From Thermothielavioides terrestris NRRL 8126 (lineage: Eukaryota; Ascomycota; Sordariomycetes; Sordariales; Chaetomiaceae), in NCBI RefSeq assembly GCF_000226115.1, contig NC_016462.1, positions 310,001 to 374,000 of the forward strand: a stretch of DNA of 64,000 nt, written 5' to 3'. A program made the translations under genes and the position numbers. Of the stretch, positions 34,549 to 45,870 are shown in pieces. Numbering within the stretch: the first letter of the stretch is position 1; each line of letters begins with the position of its first letter. Below the pieces are notes generated by a model. That model was not told the DNA's origin. It searched no databases and saw only the letters and a list, made by a program, of their open reading frames with translations.

Positions 34549-37500
34549 CTATAGCTTGAGCAGGCGCAACAAGAACGTCGCCTTGTGCACCTCCTGCTCC
34601 TCCTCGGCGATGACACCCTCCTCCTTCTGCTCCGGAATCTGGCCATCCATGTGCGTAACCTCATGCTTATCCATCGGCCGCCGTAGCGCCTTCGCGATGG
34701 TTGCCTTGTGGGACTCGAACACCTTCTCGATGCCCGTGTCCTCGGGGTCAGACAGAACCCTGTACTCCATCTTGACGTCGTCCGTCGCCTGCAGGCCGGC
34801 CTTCTTGCGCAGGCGCTGCACCCGATTGATAATCTCGCGAGCGAGACCCTCCTCGGCGAGACCGGGGTAGATCTCGACGTCGAGGATGGTGAGGACATCG
34901 TTGTCCGTGTTGGTCTCGAGGTTCTTGGATGCCTCGTTCTCCTTCAGACCACGCTTCACCACCAAGTCGCCCTCCTCGAGCGTGATGCCGTCCACTACGA
35001 GCCTGCCAGTGGTGGCGTAGCTGTGAGCCTCGTCGCTGGTGACGTTCGGCAGAGCCTTCTTTACCCGGGCCATGTCCTTCTTGAGCTTCTTGCCCAGCAC
35101 GGGCCAATCCGCCGCGACACTGTAGTGGACCCCGTACCTGGCCTCGTCCGACGTCAGCACGAGGTCGCGGACGTTCAACTCCTCGGTGATGTATCCTTGG
35201 AGCGACTGCACATCCTCCAGGTATTGATGATCGGGGTGGATGACGATGAGTGTCTTCAGCGGCTGCTTCAAGCCGACGCTACGCTTCTCGCGAGAGTACC
35301 TCGCCAGCTCAATGACCTTTTGCATCCGCTGAACCCGCCGCTCAATCTCGACGTTGAAGAGCTCCTGTCGTACTTCCGGGAAGGGCAGGAAATGGACACT
35401 GCGAGGATCTTCGCCCCGATGACTCTCGGGAATATGCGGCAGGAGTTTTAGGTAGATGGTGTCCGTCAAGAACGGAGTGAAGGGTGCGAGACCCCGGCAG
35501 AGCGTGAAAAGAACCTCGAACAGGGTGTTCAGGGCGTGGAGGGTATCGTCTAGCCCGTTCTCCCCCTTGAGGCGCTTCCGGTTGAATCTGATGTACCAGT
35601 TCGTCGTGTTGTCGATCAGCTCGAGCAGCTTGGGCACAACTGTGTACAACCGGTATGCTGCAAGGGTGGTTAGCATCGACACACACACGACGGGGGGCTG
35701 TGTTGGGGGAAGTTGACGAACCAGCCATCTCCTCGTTGACGAACTTCAGCAGACTTTGGCAGCTGGCGAGGATCCACTTGTCCATGACGTTGGTATTGGA
35801 GGACTCCATCTTCGGGTCGAACACATAGTCGACCTTTTCTACCTTCTTCAGAAGGGCAACCTGACCCTCGAAGAACTTGTAACTGTTCCACAGAGGGAGG
35901 AGGACCTTGGCGACAACCTCCTTGACCCCCGACTCCTTGAACCGGAGAGGCTCGGCTCGGACCACGGGCGAGTTGATGAGGTAGAGACGAAGGGCGTCAG
36001 ATCCGTACTTAGTCATGATGATGCCGGGGTCGGGGTAGTTCTTGAGCCTCTTCGACATCTTCTTGCCATCCTCGGCAAGCACGATGCCGTTGACCACGCA
36101 GTTCTTGAAGGGAGATACGCCAAAGAGATGCGTGCCAAGTACCAGCAAGGTGTAGAACCACCCTCTCGTCTGGTCGAGACCTTCGGCGATGAAGTCGCCG
36201 GGGAAGGACTTCTCGAACTGGTCGCGGTTCTCGAAAGGATAGTGCTTGCTGGCATAGGGCATGCTTCCGGACTCGAACCAGCAGTCGAAGACCTCCTCCA
36301 CCCTCCTGAGGACACCCTTGCCCTTTTTGCTGGGGATGGTAATGTGGTCGATCTTGTCCCGGTGGAGATCCGTGATCTCGCCCTCGTAGCCGCTGAGCTC
36401 CTTGAGCTCGGCGATGCTGCCAACGCAGACACGCTCCTCCATGTCCTCGCTGACCCATAACGGGATCGGAGTACCCCAGTACCGGTTTCGCGACACGTTC
36501 CAGTCGCGGGCGTTGGAGATCCAGTTGGCAAAGCGCTTCTCCTTGACAAAGGACGGGACCCAGTGCGAACCTTCGATGTTCTCCAACATCTTGGGAATAA
36601 CCTCGGGGATGCGCACGAACCAGGAGGGCACCGCCTTGTAGATGAGGGGCGTGTCTGAGCGGTAGCACATGGGGTACGAGTGCTTGAGCTGCGACTCCAC
36701 GACCAATCGACCGGTATCCTTCAGGTGCTTGATGATGTGCTTGTCGGCCTCCTTGACGTGCATACCGGCGAAATCAGGGACCTGGTTCGTGAACCGGCCG
36801 CAGTCGTCTACCGGGTCAGGAGGCGGCCGCTTCTCGGTCACGATGCCGTTCTCGACGGCGACATTGTAATCGTCCTCGCCGAACGCCGGGGCCTGGTGGA
36901 CAATACCGGTACCGCTGTCATCGGTGACGTACGTCGCGTTGAGGACCTTGAACGCGATGTCTTTGTAGTCCTCGTAGAGGTAGTTGAACGGCGGCTGATA
37001 ACGCCAACCGAGCATATCCTTGCCCTTGAGTTTTTCAAGTACCTTGAACTTGGCCTTCTTGGGATCCTTGTACAATGTCCCCAGGAGCTTTTCCAGAAGG
37101 ATGTAGTTCTTCCCGGACTTCTCGTCATGGATCTTGACGTAGTCGAAATCGGGATGGGCGGCCAGGCCAAGATGGGAGGGCAGGGTCCACGGCGTCGTAG
37201 TCCAGGCAAGCAAGCTGGTTTCGGGATCGTCGTTGAGCGGAAACGAGACTACGATGGCGGGGTCGATAACGTCCTGGTAGTTCTGGTTCGCCTCGAAATT
37301 GCTCAGCGCAGTGGTGAGGGCCGTGGAGTACGGCATCACCCGGTGTCCCTGGTACACCTGGCCCTTGTCGAAGAGCTGCTTGAACACCCACCACTCCGAT
37401 TCCATGAAGCTCGTGTCCATGGTCTGGGGAGGTCAGCTGTCCGTCATGCCGTGTGCCTCTTCTGCATCCTTGAACAACCCACCTTGTAGTCGTTGTCGAA

Positions 37501-37983
37501 GTCTATCCAGCGGCCCAGCCGTTCGATCGTGTGCCTCCACTCCTCACGGTACCTCATCACAATGGCCCGGCACTCGGCATTGTAGTTCTCCAAGCCCAGC
37601 TGCATGACGGCGGCCTTGCCCGAAATACCGAGCTTCTTGTCGATCTCATGCTCAATGGGCAGGCCGTGCGTGTCCCAGCCAAACCGACGCTCCACGTGGT
37701 AGCCCTTCATGGACCAGTACCTCGGGATGATGTCCTTGATGGTCGAGGCGAGCAGGTGGCCGTAATGGGGGAGGCCGGTGGCGAAGGGCGGGCCATCGTA
37801 GAAGGTATAGTTGGGTCTGCCCTTAGACAGCTCGACCTGAGGTCAAACGTGAGCATGGAATCGTACCATAGGGGGGTGTTTGTGTAAGTAGTGTTGTGTT
37901 TTGCGCACCTGCCGCTCGAAGGCCTTGATCTCCCGCCATCGGGCAATGATGGCCTCCTCTTCCTTGGGAAAGTCGATCGACAT
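34549..37983 (-). CDS. ils1: Isoleucyl-tRNA synthetase, cytosolic
   Basis: Four exons (37909-37983, 37483-37836, 35722-37423, 34549-35657) encode 1,079 residues, the normal length for the eukaryotic cytosolic enzyme. Class I signatures are HYGH at residues 49-52 ([14 protein letters not shown]) and KMSKR at 598-602 ([15 protein letters not shown]). The CP1 editing domain lies between ([39 protein letters not shown]). Anticodon-binding helices and a eukaryote-type C-terminal extension follow. No mitochondrial presequence is visible, so this is the cytosolic form (yeast ILS1). The third intron (35658-35721) has a GTTCGT donor but is required by frame: EEMA joins [15 protein letters not shown]. 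Confidence 0.97.
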
Positions 37984-39051
37984 GCTGGCCAATTCGTTCA
38001 GGAAAGGTCTTGGCCACGGCGGGAGAGAGCGAAGTCTAGATCACTGTTAGGTTGCGGTCCCGAGGACGAGGTCAAGTTCGGCTGCTTAGCAGAGGTTGGG
38101 CCAGGGCTTGACTCACACGCCTGGCGCTGCTGCCAAAGTTATAAAATTCGGTAGGTGTGACAGTGACTCAGGTCCCCTGCTGCCGCCCCAGACATGAGGG
38201 GTAGCGGGGTAACCTGGGAAAACTGATTGTAACAATACGAACTGCCGGCTGAAACAGCGGCCGAACTCACCGCCCAGACGCACAGACCAAGCGAAGTACC
38301 TGGTAAAGTTACCCAGGACATGACCTGTATTTCCGGTACGGCGGTAACTTCGCTCTCCAGCCATTGATGCCCGCCGACCCCTGTCTGTTAGTCCGAGATG
38401 CAGCGCAGAGTCTGCTCGCGTGTGCGTCTTCACGAACGGCAAGTTAACACCAGCAAAACTCTCGGCTCCCTGCCAGTTCAGTTATGAAATGTTCGAACTT
38501 GCACGGATGATCATATCGTGGTTTGGAGCATGAGAAACAATGGGTACACCGTTCCAGGTACTGTGACTCCTCCGGCACTGGCTAAGAATCAAGATGAGCT
38601 CTCCGCTTCGACGTGATGTCGGAACACCTAGAAGCCGGAAGAGGAGAAGAGGATCTCCCTGGGTGAAAAACCATTGCCACAACTCTTAATGTTTCGGGAA
38701 CGGGCCACCGGGAGATGTTATCTGATGACGTGCCGGTCTTCAAGACCCGACTGCTCTAATGCATACTTGGAACCAGAACGAAGCCGCCAAATGCCTCCCC
38801 CAAACTCTGAACGACCAAGCCATGATGAATTGCAACCTAAACCAAGAGCGGGTATCCTCAACATCATTCCCAACCGTTCGTTACCAGTCGTGATATATAT
38901 CATCAAAACATCGCACATCGGCGGCCTCGCCCAGCAGCCCAACCACACCCACCAATAACGTGAGCCGCCCAGTCGGCAAAGGGGCTATCGCAGGAACGCC
39001 AGGCCCCATGATCCCATCCCGCCTGACAGCCCAACCGTCGTCATCATCGGA
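37984..39051. other. Intergenic region
   Basis: These 1.07 kb hold the ils1 promoter and the 3' flank of the BTB gene. No further gene is seen. Confidence 0.45.
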
Positions 39052-40806
39052 TTACTCGTACTCCCAAGGGAAGTCCCTATCCCTCACCGTGGTGCACGTG
39101 AGATAGCCGATGCCGGCCGCGCCGGCCCCGTGGATCGACTCCAGCTCGAGCCCGCCGCCCATCAGCGGGCGCACCACCTCGCGCGCCATGGCCTTCAGCT
39201 CCTCGATCCTCTTCTCGAACTTGCGCAGGTTATCCCTCGTGTACAGCTCCGGCGTGAGCTTCAGGAACCGCTTGCACTCGTCGTGGCCGAGGTACCCCTT
39301 GTCGGGCCCCGCGCCCGGTGCCGCGCCGAGCAGCCGGTACGTCCTCCCCACCGACGCAAGCGGGCTGACCGCCGGGGCAGGCGTCGCCGCCTGCGCGTGG
39401 CTGTGCGCGTGGCTGCCCAGCCGGCCGTGGCCGTCGCCGCTGCCGCCGCTTCCGCTTCCGCTGCTACTGCTCCCGCCCCTGCCCCTCGCGCCACCGGCCG
39501 TGTCTCGCGCGTTGCCAGCACCGACACCGCCACTGCCGCCGCCGCCGCCCCTGCGCTCCGGTACCGGCGGCGGCGGCGGCGTGGTGTTCTCCGCCAGCCA
39601 CTGGCGGAAGAGACTGACGGCGAGCCACTCGAGGTAGCCGTTGGCCGGGGTCACGCGCTCGCCGGTGCGGGTGGTGAGGGTGAGGCGGAAGAGGCGGGCC
39701 TCGATGCGGCTGACGGTCTCCTCGAGCTCGTCGGCCTTGTCCTCGATGATGTCGACGACGCTCTCGGGCAGCGCCGCGCGGATCGAGCGCTCGCCGGCCG
39801 GCCACTGGCCGACCACGTGGATCAGCGCCTCCTGGAAGATGACCTTGGACCGGGCCAGGTAGCCGAGCCGGAGGTAGCTGATGGGGTACTTGGCGATCTG
39901 CTTCCAGAGCCGTGATTGGAACTGGAGCATGTGGTGGTCCACGCGGGCGCCCACTACGGCGAGGGCGTCGTACTGGTCGGCGAGGGTGAGCAGGGACTTG
40001 CACTCCACGTAGGCGTTGGCGATGTCGACGCCGTCGAGAACGGGCGGGTAGTTGTACATGATGCGGAAGAGGTTATCGTAATCCCGTAGCAAGTCCCGCT
40101 CTTCGGGGGTGGGTGGCGGGAGGGAGGGCGCGTGCGTCGCAGGTAGGGCCAGGTTCGCGACAGATCGGAAGAAGGAGTGCGAGGCCGACTTGCGATGGGA
40201 ATGCCGGCTCGCCGAGTGACCGGGAGGAGGCCCCCCAAACATCGAGTTGCTCACCGGCGGCGGGTTGCTGCTCTCCTCCTTCTGCACCAACATCGGTATG
40301 TCGTTGTCTCCGGAACCGTAATCAAGCTCGTACCTCCATCTCTTCTTCGTCCGCGTCAGCTCCATCGAATTCGGCTTGGAGCCCCCATCGCTGCTATCCC
40401 CTCGGCTACTGTCTAACCGCGCCAGCTCCCCGCCCGAGGATTTTGGTCCTTCAATCGCGCCGGCTGTCCCCGGCGTCGGCGGTTCCGGCACTGCTTGCGC
40501 GCGCGACCATTCACTGCTGGTGCTGGCCTCGAAGAAGCCGGAGCACCGGGTGAGGATGTGCCGGTGCAGGAGGTAGCGGTTCTCGTGCCCGGAGGGGACA
40601 CGCACGACGATCTCGACATCGCCACTCTGGCTGAAGATGGGGAACTCATTTTGCGGAACGAACGAGCTGCCGCCGGCGTGGGAGCGGTTGTAGCGGCGCG
40701 AGCGCGACGAGCTGTGCAGGCCCGAGGCGCGGCCGCTGGAACTGGTCCCGACCACCGACGACGGGCCCCGCAGCGTGAGCGAGGTCCCCCCGTCGCTGTG
40801 CACCAT
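39052..40806 (-). CDS. BTB/POZ domain protein
   Basis: One exon, 584 residues from the first ATG (40806); longer versions need a non-ATG start. A BTB domain begins near residue 55 (FPIFSQSGDVEIVVRVPSGH, then YLLHRHILTRCSGFFEASTS) and appears split by an insertion of about 130 disordered residues before it resumes with RIMYNYPPVLDGVDIANAYV and LTLADQYDALAVVGARVDHH. A helical region typical of fungal BTB proteins follows (YPISYLRLGYLARSKVIFQE). Near 420-500 is a Gly/Ser/Pro-rich low-complexity stretch, then a conserved-looking C terminus. BTB proteins often bridge cullin-3 or dimerise; without a Kelch, zinc-finger or MATH domain the partner cannot be guessed. Function is unassigned. Confidence 0.85.
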   Translation of the reverse strand: MVHSDGGTSLTLRGPSSVVGTSSSGRASGLHSSSRSRRYNRSHAGGSSFVPQNEFPIFSQSGDVEIVVRVPSGHENRYLLHRHILTRCSGFFEASTSSEWSRAQAVPEPPTPGTAGAIEGPKSSGGELARLDSSRGDSSDGGSKPNSMELTRTKKRWRYELDYGSGDNDIPMLVQKEESSNPPPVSNSMFGGPPPGHSASRHSHRKSASHSFFRSVANLALPATHAPSLPPPTPEERDLLRDYDNLFRIMYNYPPVLDGVDIANAYVECKSLLTLADQYDALAVVGARVDHHMLQFQSRLWKQIAKYPISYLRLGYLARSKVIFQEALIHVVGQWPAGERSIRAALPESVVDIIEDKADELEETVSRIEARLFRLTLTTRTGERVTPANGYLEWLAVSLFRQWLAENTTPPPPPVPERRGGGGGSGGVGAGNARDTAGGARGRGGSSSSGSGSGGSGDGHGRLGSHAHSHAQAATPAPAVSPLASVGRTYRLLGAAPGAGPDKGYLGHDECKRFLKLTPELYTRDNLRKFEKRIEELKAMAREVVRPLMGGGLELESIHGAGAAGIGYLTCTTVRDRDFPWEYE

Positions 40807-42313
40807 CACCAGGGAGGAGGATGTGCGAGGTTCGGCCGGCGCACCCGTTCGGGCCCCGATTGCTCTCGTGTGGTTGAAATTAGTTCCGCGGTGTTCTCGC
40901 CGCAACCACGTCCTCGTTCCTTGCGGCTGCCTCCCGGTGTCGATGGCTCACGGCTGGCACGCGCAAGTCTGACAGCTGGCAGCTGATTGGCAACGGCGTC
41001 TGGTGCCGCAGGCGGCAAGGCGGGGTGGGGGTTGGCTGAGGTGTGCCGCGTCAGAACTCGCCCGAAGTTGAATTTTGGGATTTTATCTGGCGAATATCAA
41101 CAAAGAAATCTTCGAAGTTCCGAAGGGATTTCCTTGAGAAGATGCTCGAAAAGAAACACCGTCGAGGCTGTGACTCGTTCGAGGCTGTGTACCTACTGCA
41201 GACGGCGAACGAAAAAGCAGCTGCCGTGGGTTTCTTGCCACACTATCAGGGGAAGCTCGGCAGACCAGGGCTACCGAACGTTGAACGATTGGTGACCAAG
41301 GCTCAGCTTGCGTTGCAGACGATGAGACCTTGCGAAGCACCATTTGGCGGCAGCAACGAAACAGCAGGGAAGCCGAAGCTGAAAACGGAAGGGGAGGAAG
41401 CTGCCTACGAAGCAAGATGTTGCACAAAGAAAACAAGGCCGTGTTGACCCCATCCTGCATGTTAGGCACAGTACATATAAACTTGGCCCAGTGAAGGCAC
41501 GCAATGAAGCTCCGCGGCGCGTGCTCACGTTCTGCCCCAAACGACCGCGACTCGGTTGCCCCTCGCGGTCTGTGTGACCAGCGCCGGAATTGGTCGAGCC
41601 GATCCGGTGCGATTGGATCGGGCTTCCCCGCTTAAGCTCTGCCGCTTCTGGTAGACTCAGGTAGGATGGCATAACAATGAATGGCTTTGATCTCAGATTT
41701 GATATCTTTCAACATGCCAATGACGGAAACGTCAGTGCTTTGATTGATAAAATTGGATTAACCGAGGGGAAATCCGAGGAATGATGCACGCCAAACAACG
41801 CTTGACCAGCCAGAGTTCGCCGAGAAGTTGCCCCTTGATAAAAGCACGGCCATTCCATCCCCGGAACCCACATCTTCGATGTTGGCGCCTGGCGGTGATG
41901 AACTGATCGAAGTTGCTCGCAGCTGGGATAGCGGTGTCTCCGCCTCTTGAGGGTATCACAAACAACCTACCGCGGGATTTGCTAGATGTTTCGAGGCCAT
42001 CCTGTTCTTCTAAACTGCTTTGCATGAGAAACGTCAATCACTTCGACGCGTCGCTGCTGATAACTCCAGATGTAAGGCATTGCATCATTTTGCTATTTGT
42101 ACACCAACCCGCGCAGCTCTTTGGCGGATGGAGAAAGAAAACCCCGAAAGCCAGGTTACGATAAAAAAAAACCCCGAAACTCAAGGCAGATCAGCGAAGC
42201 TCAGTCGTGTCGACGCAGTCAGTTCAACGCCATCCCGTCCACCGGCAGCCCAAAGAGTCGCGCCCGAAGACAAGCACCGCCCTGTAACGCCAGTTCCATG
42301 ATACTCAAACAGC
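40807..42313. other. Intergenic region
   Basis: These 1.5 kb hold the promoter of the BTB gene and the 3' flank of the next minus-strand gene. An A9 run followed by CCCC lies near 42163-42176. No gene is supported. Confidence 0.45.
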
Positions 42314-43246
42314 TCAGCTCATGTCCACGTCGGCCGAGGTGACCGCAGCCATCGAATCCAGAGACTTGGGTGATTCTGAGGCTTCCATGGTGTTTTGTCC
42401 GTCGAAAATGGGCGGTGAGCTCTTCAGGTTGCGCAAGGTGCCTTCGGGGGTCTGGCTGACGAGTCGGCCTTGGCGGAGGTTCTCGGCGAAGAGGAAGTAT
42501 CCTTCAGTTGTTTCGACCAGATATGACTCGAGGCCGCGGCTCTTCAAAAGGATCCTGGCGTTGGTAACAGCGTAGTGGTTCTCGATGAAGCGAGCCCAGC
42601 CGCGGGCGGCTGCCTGGATGGGTTCGTCGTCGCTGATTCGGCTCCAGCCAATGCCGAGGTGAAGTGTGAAGTCGTCCACGATTGGCTGCGCAAGCGAATC
42701 CGAGCACAGGGTCATTGAATTGATCGCTTCTCGGGCGGGGCTGGCCTGCCGGCTAGGAAGCTTGTCGGCGGCGTTGAGCGCCGTCGTCATGTCGAGCCGT
42801 TGCGACTTGTGGCTTCTCAGGGAAGGCCGCGACTGCGCCAGTTGCTCCCGCGCAAGAAGAGCCGCTTCCGCCTTGCGCGCTTCCTCTTCTGCGGCGCGCT
42901 CCTCGACCCAGGTGCCGGATTGGCTGCTTGCGTCGGCGACATAGCCAGCCGACTTCTTGATGAGTGTCATGCCAGGCCCGTAGATCCATTCGTCTTCTGG
43001 CTCCTTGATGGCGTGAGCTTCGGTCACCTTCTCCGGGGGGTCGAGATTGACCGACGCCTCGTCTCTGGACCGTTTGCGACCGGCGGCCAAAGAGGTGCTG
43101 ACGAGTTGGGTCGGCCACGAGGCTGGCTGGCTGAGGGACATGGTCTGGGGCTCCAGGAAAGACTTGCCGAGCGAAACTGGATGGGCTGCCTGTGGCAGCA
43201 TGGCGAGAACCGGCGACGAAGCGTAGACGCGATCGAACGACGGCAT
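42314..43246 (-). CDS. Fungal protein of unknown function (310 aa)
   Basis: One exon, 310 residues, ATG at 43246. The first 70 residues are Ser/Pro-rich and include a basic KRSRDE cluster. Then comes EPEDEWIYGPGMTLIKKSAG, and a Glu/Ala-rich helix around 110-140 (EERAAEEEARKAEAALLARE). The C-terminal half looks folded: LHLGIGWSRISDDEPIQAAA, GWARFIENHYAVTNARILLK and YLVETTEGYFLFAENLRQGR. The order of these segments suggests a lineage-restricted fungal family; I do not recognise a named domain, membrane segment or catalytic motif. The leader upstream is strongly pyrimidine-rich, which suggests an expressed gene. Confidence 0.75.
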   Translation of the reverse strand: MPSFDRVYASSPVLAMLPQAAHPVSLGKSFLEPQTMSLSQPASWPTQLVSTSLAAGRKRSRDEASVNLDPPEKVTEAHAIKEPEDEWIYGPGMTLIKKSAGYVADASSQSGTWVEERAAEEEARKAEAALLAREQLAQSRPSLRSHKSQRLDMTTALNAADKLPSRQASPAREAINSMTLCSDSLAQPIVDDFTLHLGIGWSRISDDEPIQAAARGWARFIENHYAVTNARILLKSRGLESYLVETTEGYFLFAENLRQGRLVSQTPEGTLRNLKSSPPIFDGQNTMEASESPKSLDSMAAVTSADVDMS

Positions 43247-44480
43247 CTTGAAAGGAGATATCTGTTCAGTACTAGATGAGTGTGAGAGAGACGAAGGGCT
43301 GGATGTGAGTGCAGTGACGCTGGTTAGCTCAACGCGCGAGAACGATTACGTGTTGTGGTGGGTAGAAATGAGAAAGACGAGCGAAGGGGTGCGGCCTCGG
43401 GCAATTGGAATGCGAATCGGCCAGAAGGAGGACGACGAAGTGCCTGCGGGTTCCGAGACGCAGTGATCGATGGGTTGGAATCGGCGGTAGGAGTCGGGAA
43501 GGGAGTTGAAGCCGACAGCACGATGGGCGAGGCCGTTGACTTGGCGCGAACCGGAGCGAGGCGTCGCGTGTAAGCCGAAGGCGACGGGAATTGGAGGGGA
43601 AGGATGGCACAGTTGGATCCGAATCGATCAGCGACCGGGAGAGGTAGGCTGTGGGTGGGAGCCGGTTCTGTGGAGGAAATGTACTATGTAGGGGGGAAGA
43701 GGAGGAAGAAGGCCGGGCGGCAGGAGAAGAAGGGAGGGTGAAAGACACGCTGGGGCAGAAGCAGAAGAACGTGCAGAAGAGGGCTGCATGTGGACGAGGC
43801 AGACAAAAAGGCATCGGCAGAGCTGGGGCTGCGAGGTGCCGCAGGGTTCCACTCGCTGGAGAGGGCTTCGCGCCATCCCATTGGCTCGGGTACCAGTGGG
43901 GTCTTACTCCGCACCCTCTTTCTTGATTGGCCAACCAGATCCTGCTGTGGTTTGAGAGAAGCGGAACATGCCAGTTTCCTGTGAATGGTCAACTGCCCGA
44001 TTGCCCCGTGCAGATCCCGTCCGGCTGTTGCCCCATGGTTGCCAGTGTCATCGGGCTGTCACCTTCCCGCCCCGCTCCCGTGCCTTGCTCCCCGAGGCCG
44101 AAAGGAAAAGTGGATATTTTCGCAGCCCTCTGTTCTGATGTGAGTTAACATTAACATCAGTCTGTGTGTGTGACCACAGCAGGTTCCGTGCGGCACTTTT
44201 GTCCCACTCATGCTGCGGGCAAGTCCACCAATCAGTGACCACCTACCTCAGACACATACTGTGGCACCGAGTCGACGCAGGGCAAGAGATGGCCTCAAGG
44301 GTGCTCGCTCCTATGTTCACTCACATCGAGAAGCATTTACACAACCAAGAGCCCTACAGTGCTCGAGCCAGAATTCAAGCTAATGCTACCTCCTTAAAGG
44401 CCTCGTGAACTCTACCTTGCCTATAGGCTATACAACTTTCATCAAACCCACCAGACGCCCTGTCCACCATCAACTACTTC
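43247..44480. other. Intergenic region with pyrimidine-rich leader
   Basis: These 1.2 kb hold the promoter and CT-rich (minus-strand) leader of the gene at 42314-43246, roughly 43330-43830, and the 3' flank of the gene ending at 44481. Confidence 0.45.
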
Positions 44481-45870
44481 TCAAGAGGGTTGCATTGAAC
44501 CGCCAGGTTGGGGTGGTCTGGCAACGCTTCGGCTTATCTCCTCAGCCATCTGCTCAACCAAGGCATCGTCATCCGTGTTCTCCAAGCCGCCGTATAGACC
44601 GCGGAAGCCCGGCGTCTGTAGTCCCAGCGGGCTGGCTTCCCTCCTCCGAGTGAGAGCACGCCGAGAGCGGCTCGTCGTAGGCGTCCAGGGAGGGCGCGGA
44701 GACATGGGCCGGGCCGGGGCCGTGTACGATCCTTGCAGGCGGCTCTGGCGTCGCGCTTCGGGCAGTTGTTGCGGAGTCTGGGGCTGAGATGAAGCCGGTA
44801 GGAGGTCGTTGTAGACGCACAGCCGACCTGCGGCCATGAAACGGGGCTCAGGAGATGGAATGTCCGGTTCGCTCACCTGGGTAAAGGCCAAGGTCAGACT
44901 TGTTCTTGGGGCGCAGAATATTCAGGCTTACATCTAATACCCTGCAAAAGTCTTCAGAGTCGTCCAATGGCTCCGGCGAGGCCTGACGGCATTAGGTCAG
45001 CATGCGTCTCCGGCAGCATGAGTTTCCGCCGTTTGGGACATACCTGGTCCGACAAAATGGGAGGGGTGGCCGCGCTGGTAGACGACGTCGCAGACGAGGT
45101 GCGGCGTGACGTGGACGGGCCCGCTTCTGTCCTCAACCTCGCGCCTGCTCCTCGGACAGACATCCGATCCTGTTCAACAGCCCACGGTTAATCCGACCAA
45201 GCTTCCCGGCGGCAGCGTGAGAGAGACGAACCCATGAGGCAGACATTGAGAGAGAGGGAATCCGCGGGCCAGAACCTGGCGACCAGGTTGGTGACGGCGT
45301 GCCGAAGCCTGCCGCCTCGTTCCGTTCCAGATCGGCTCCGTTCTCGGGCGTTGCGGGCGTGCTGCCGGGTTCATCGTGCAAGACAGAGGAGCAGCCCGCA
45401 TCCCTGGGTGCAGTGGCAGCCATCGCGGGAGGCGGGCTACCGCGTCTGGGGCGCATGCACAGTCGCATAGTCCTAGACGGTTCCGGTCCAGGTCCCGGTC
45501 CCTCTTCATGTTGTTCTGCAGCATCCAGGCGGCCCTCCTGTCTGCCTGACAAGTCAGCCGGGGACAAGGACGAGATATCCTCCTCAACGGGCCGATCAGC
45601 GGACAGCAGAGCAGGCAAGTCCACCACCAGGGGAACCCGACCGCGGTCGTCCTCGGGGCTGTGCGTCTCCGGGATCGCGTCCCGGCCAGGGCTCGGCGAG
45701 GACGAGGGCTCACATTGGGCCCTGTTGAACGCCGCCTCGGTCGCAGCCGGAGCAAAGCCAACACCCTCACGGCCGTCCACTTCAAGGAACCTCCAAAAGC
45801 GGCGGCGATGTATCAGCTCGGTCACCTCTGAGGGGGCCAAAGAGATAACTGTCGGCCTGAGACGCAGCAT
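44481..45870 (-). CDS. Fungal Ser/Pro-rich protein of unknown function, four exons
   Basis: Modelled exons are 45232-45870, 45044-45169, 44932-44982 and 44481-44876, giving 403 residues. All junctions are phase 0 with GT-AG borders (donors GTTCGT, GTATGT, GTAAGC; introns 62, 61 and 55 bp). The N terminus MLRLRPTVISLAPSEVTELI, followed by an RRRFWRFLE basic stretch, looks like a conserved opening. The middle is Pro/Ser/Glu-rich and disordered. The C-terminal part contains YNDLLPASSQPQTPQQLPEA, RLQGSYTAPA and TPGFRGLYGGLENTDDDALV, three short blocks that look constrained. No named domain is recognised and no function is offered. Further 5' exons cannot be excluded, since partial frames lie at 46081-46614. 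Confidence 0.62.

Noticed and set aside
39130..39915. Plus-strand frame of 261 codons within the BTB gene
   Set aside because: Arg/Ala-rich antisense of a GC-rich coding region.
41043..41447. Plus-strand frame of 134 codons in the BTB promoter region
   Set aside because: No plausible ATG start context, no domain; intergenic composition.
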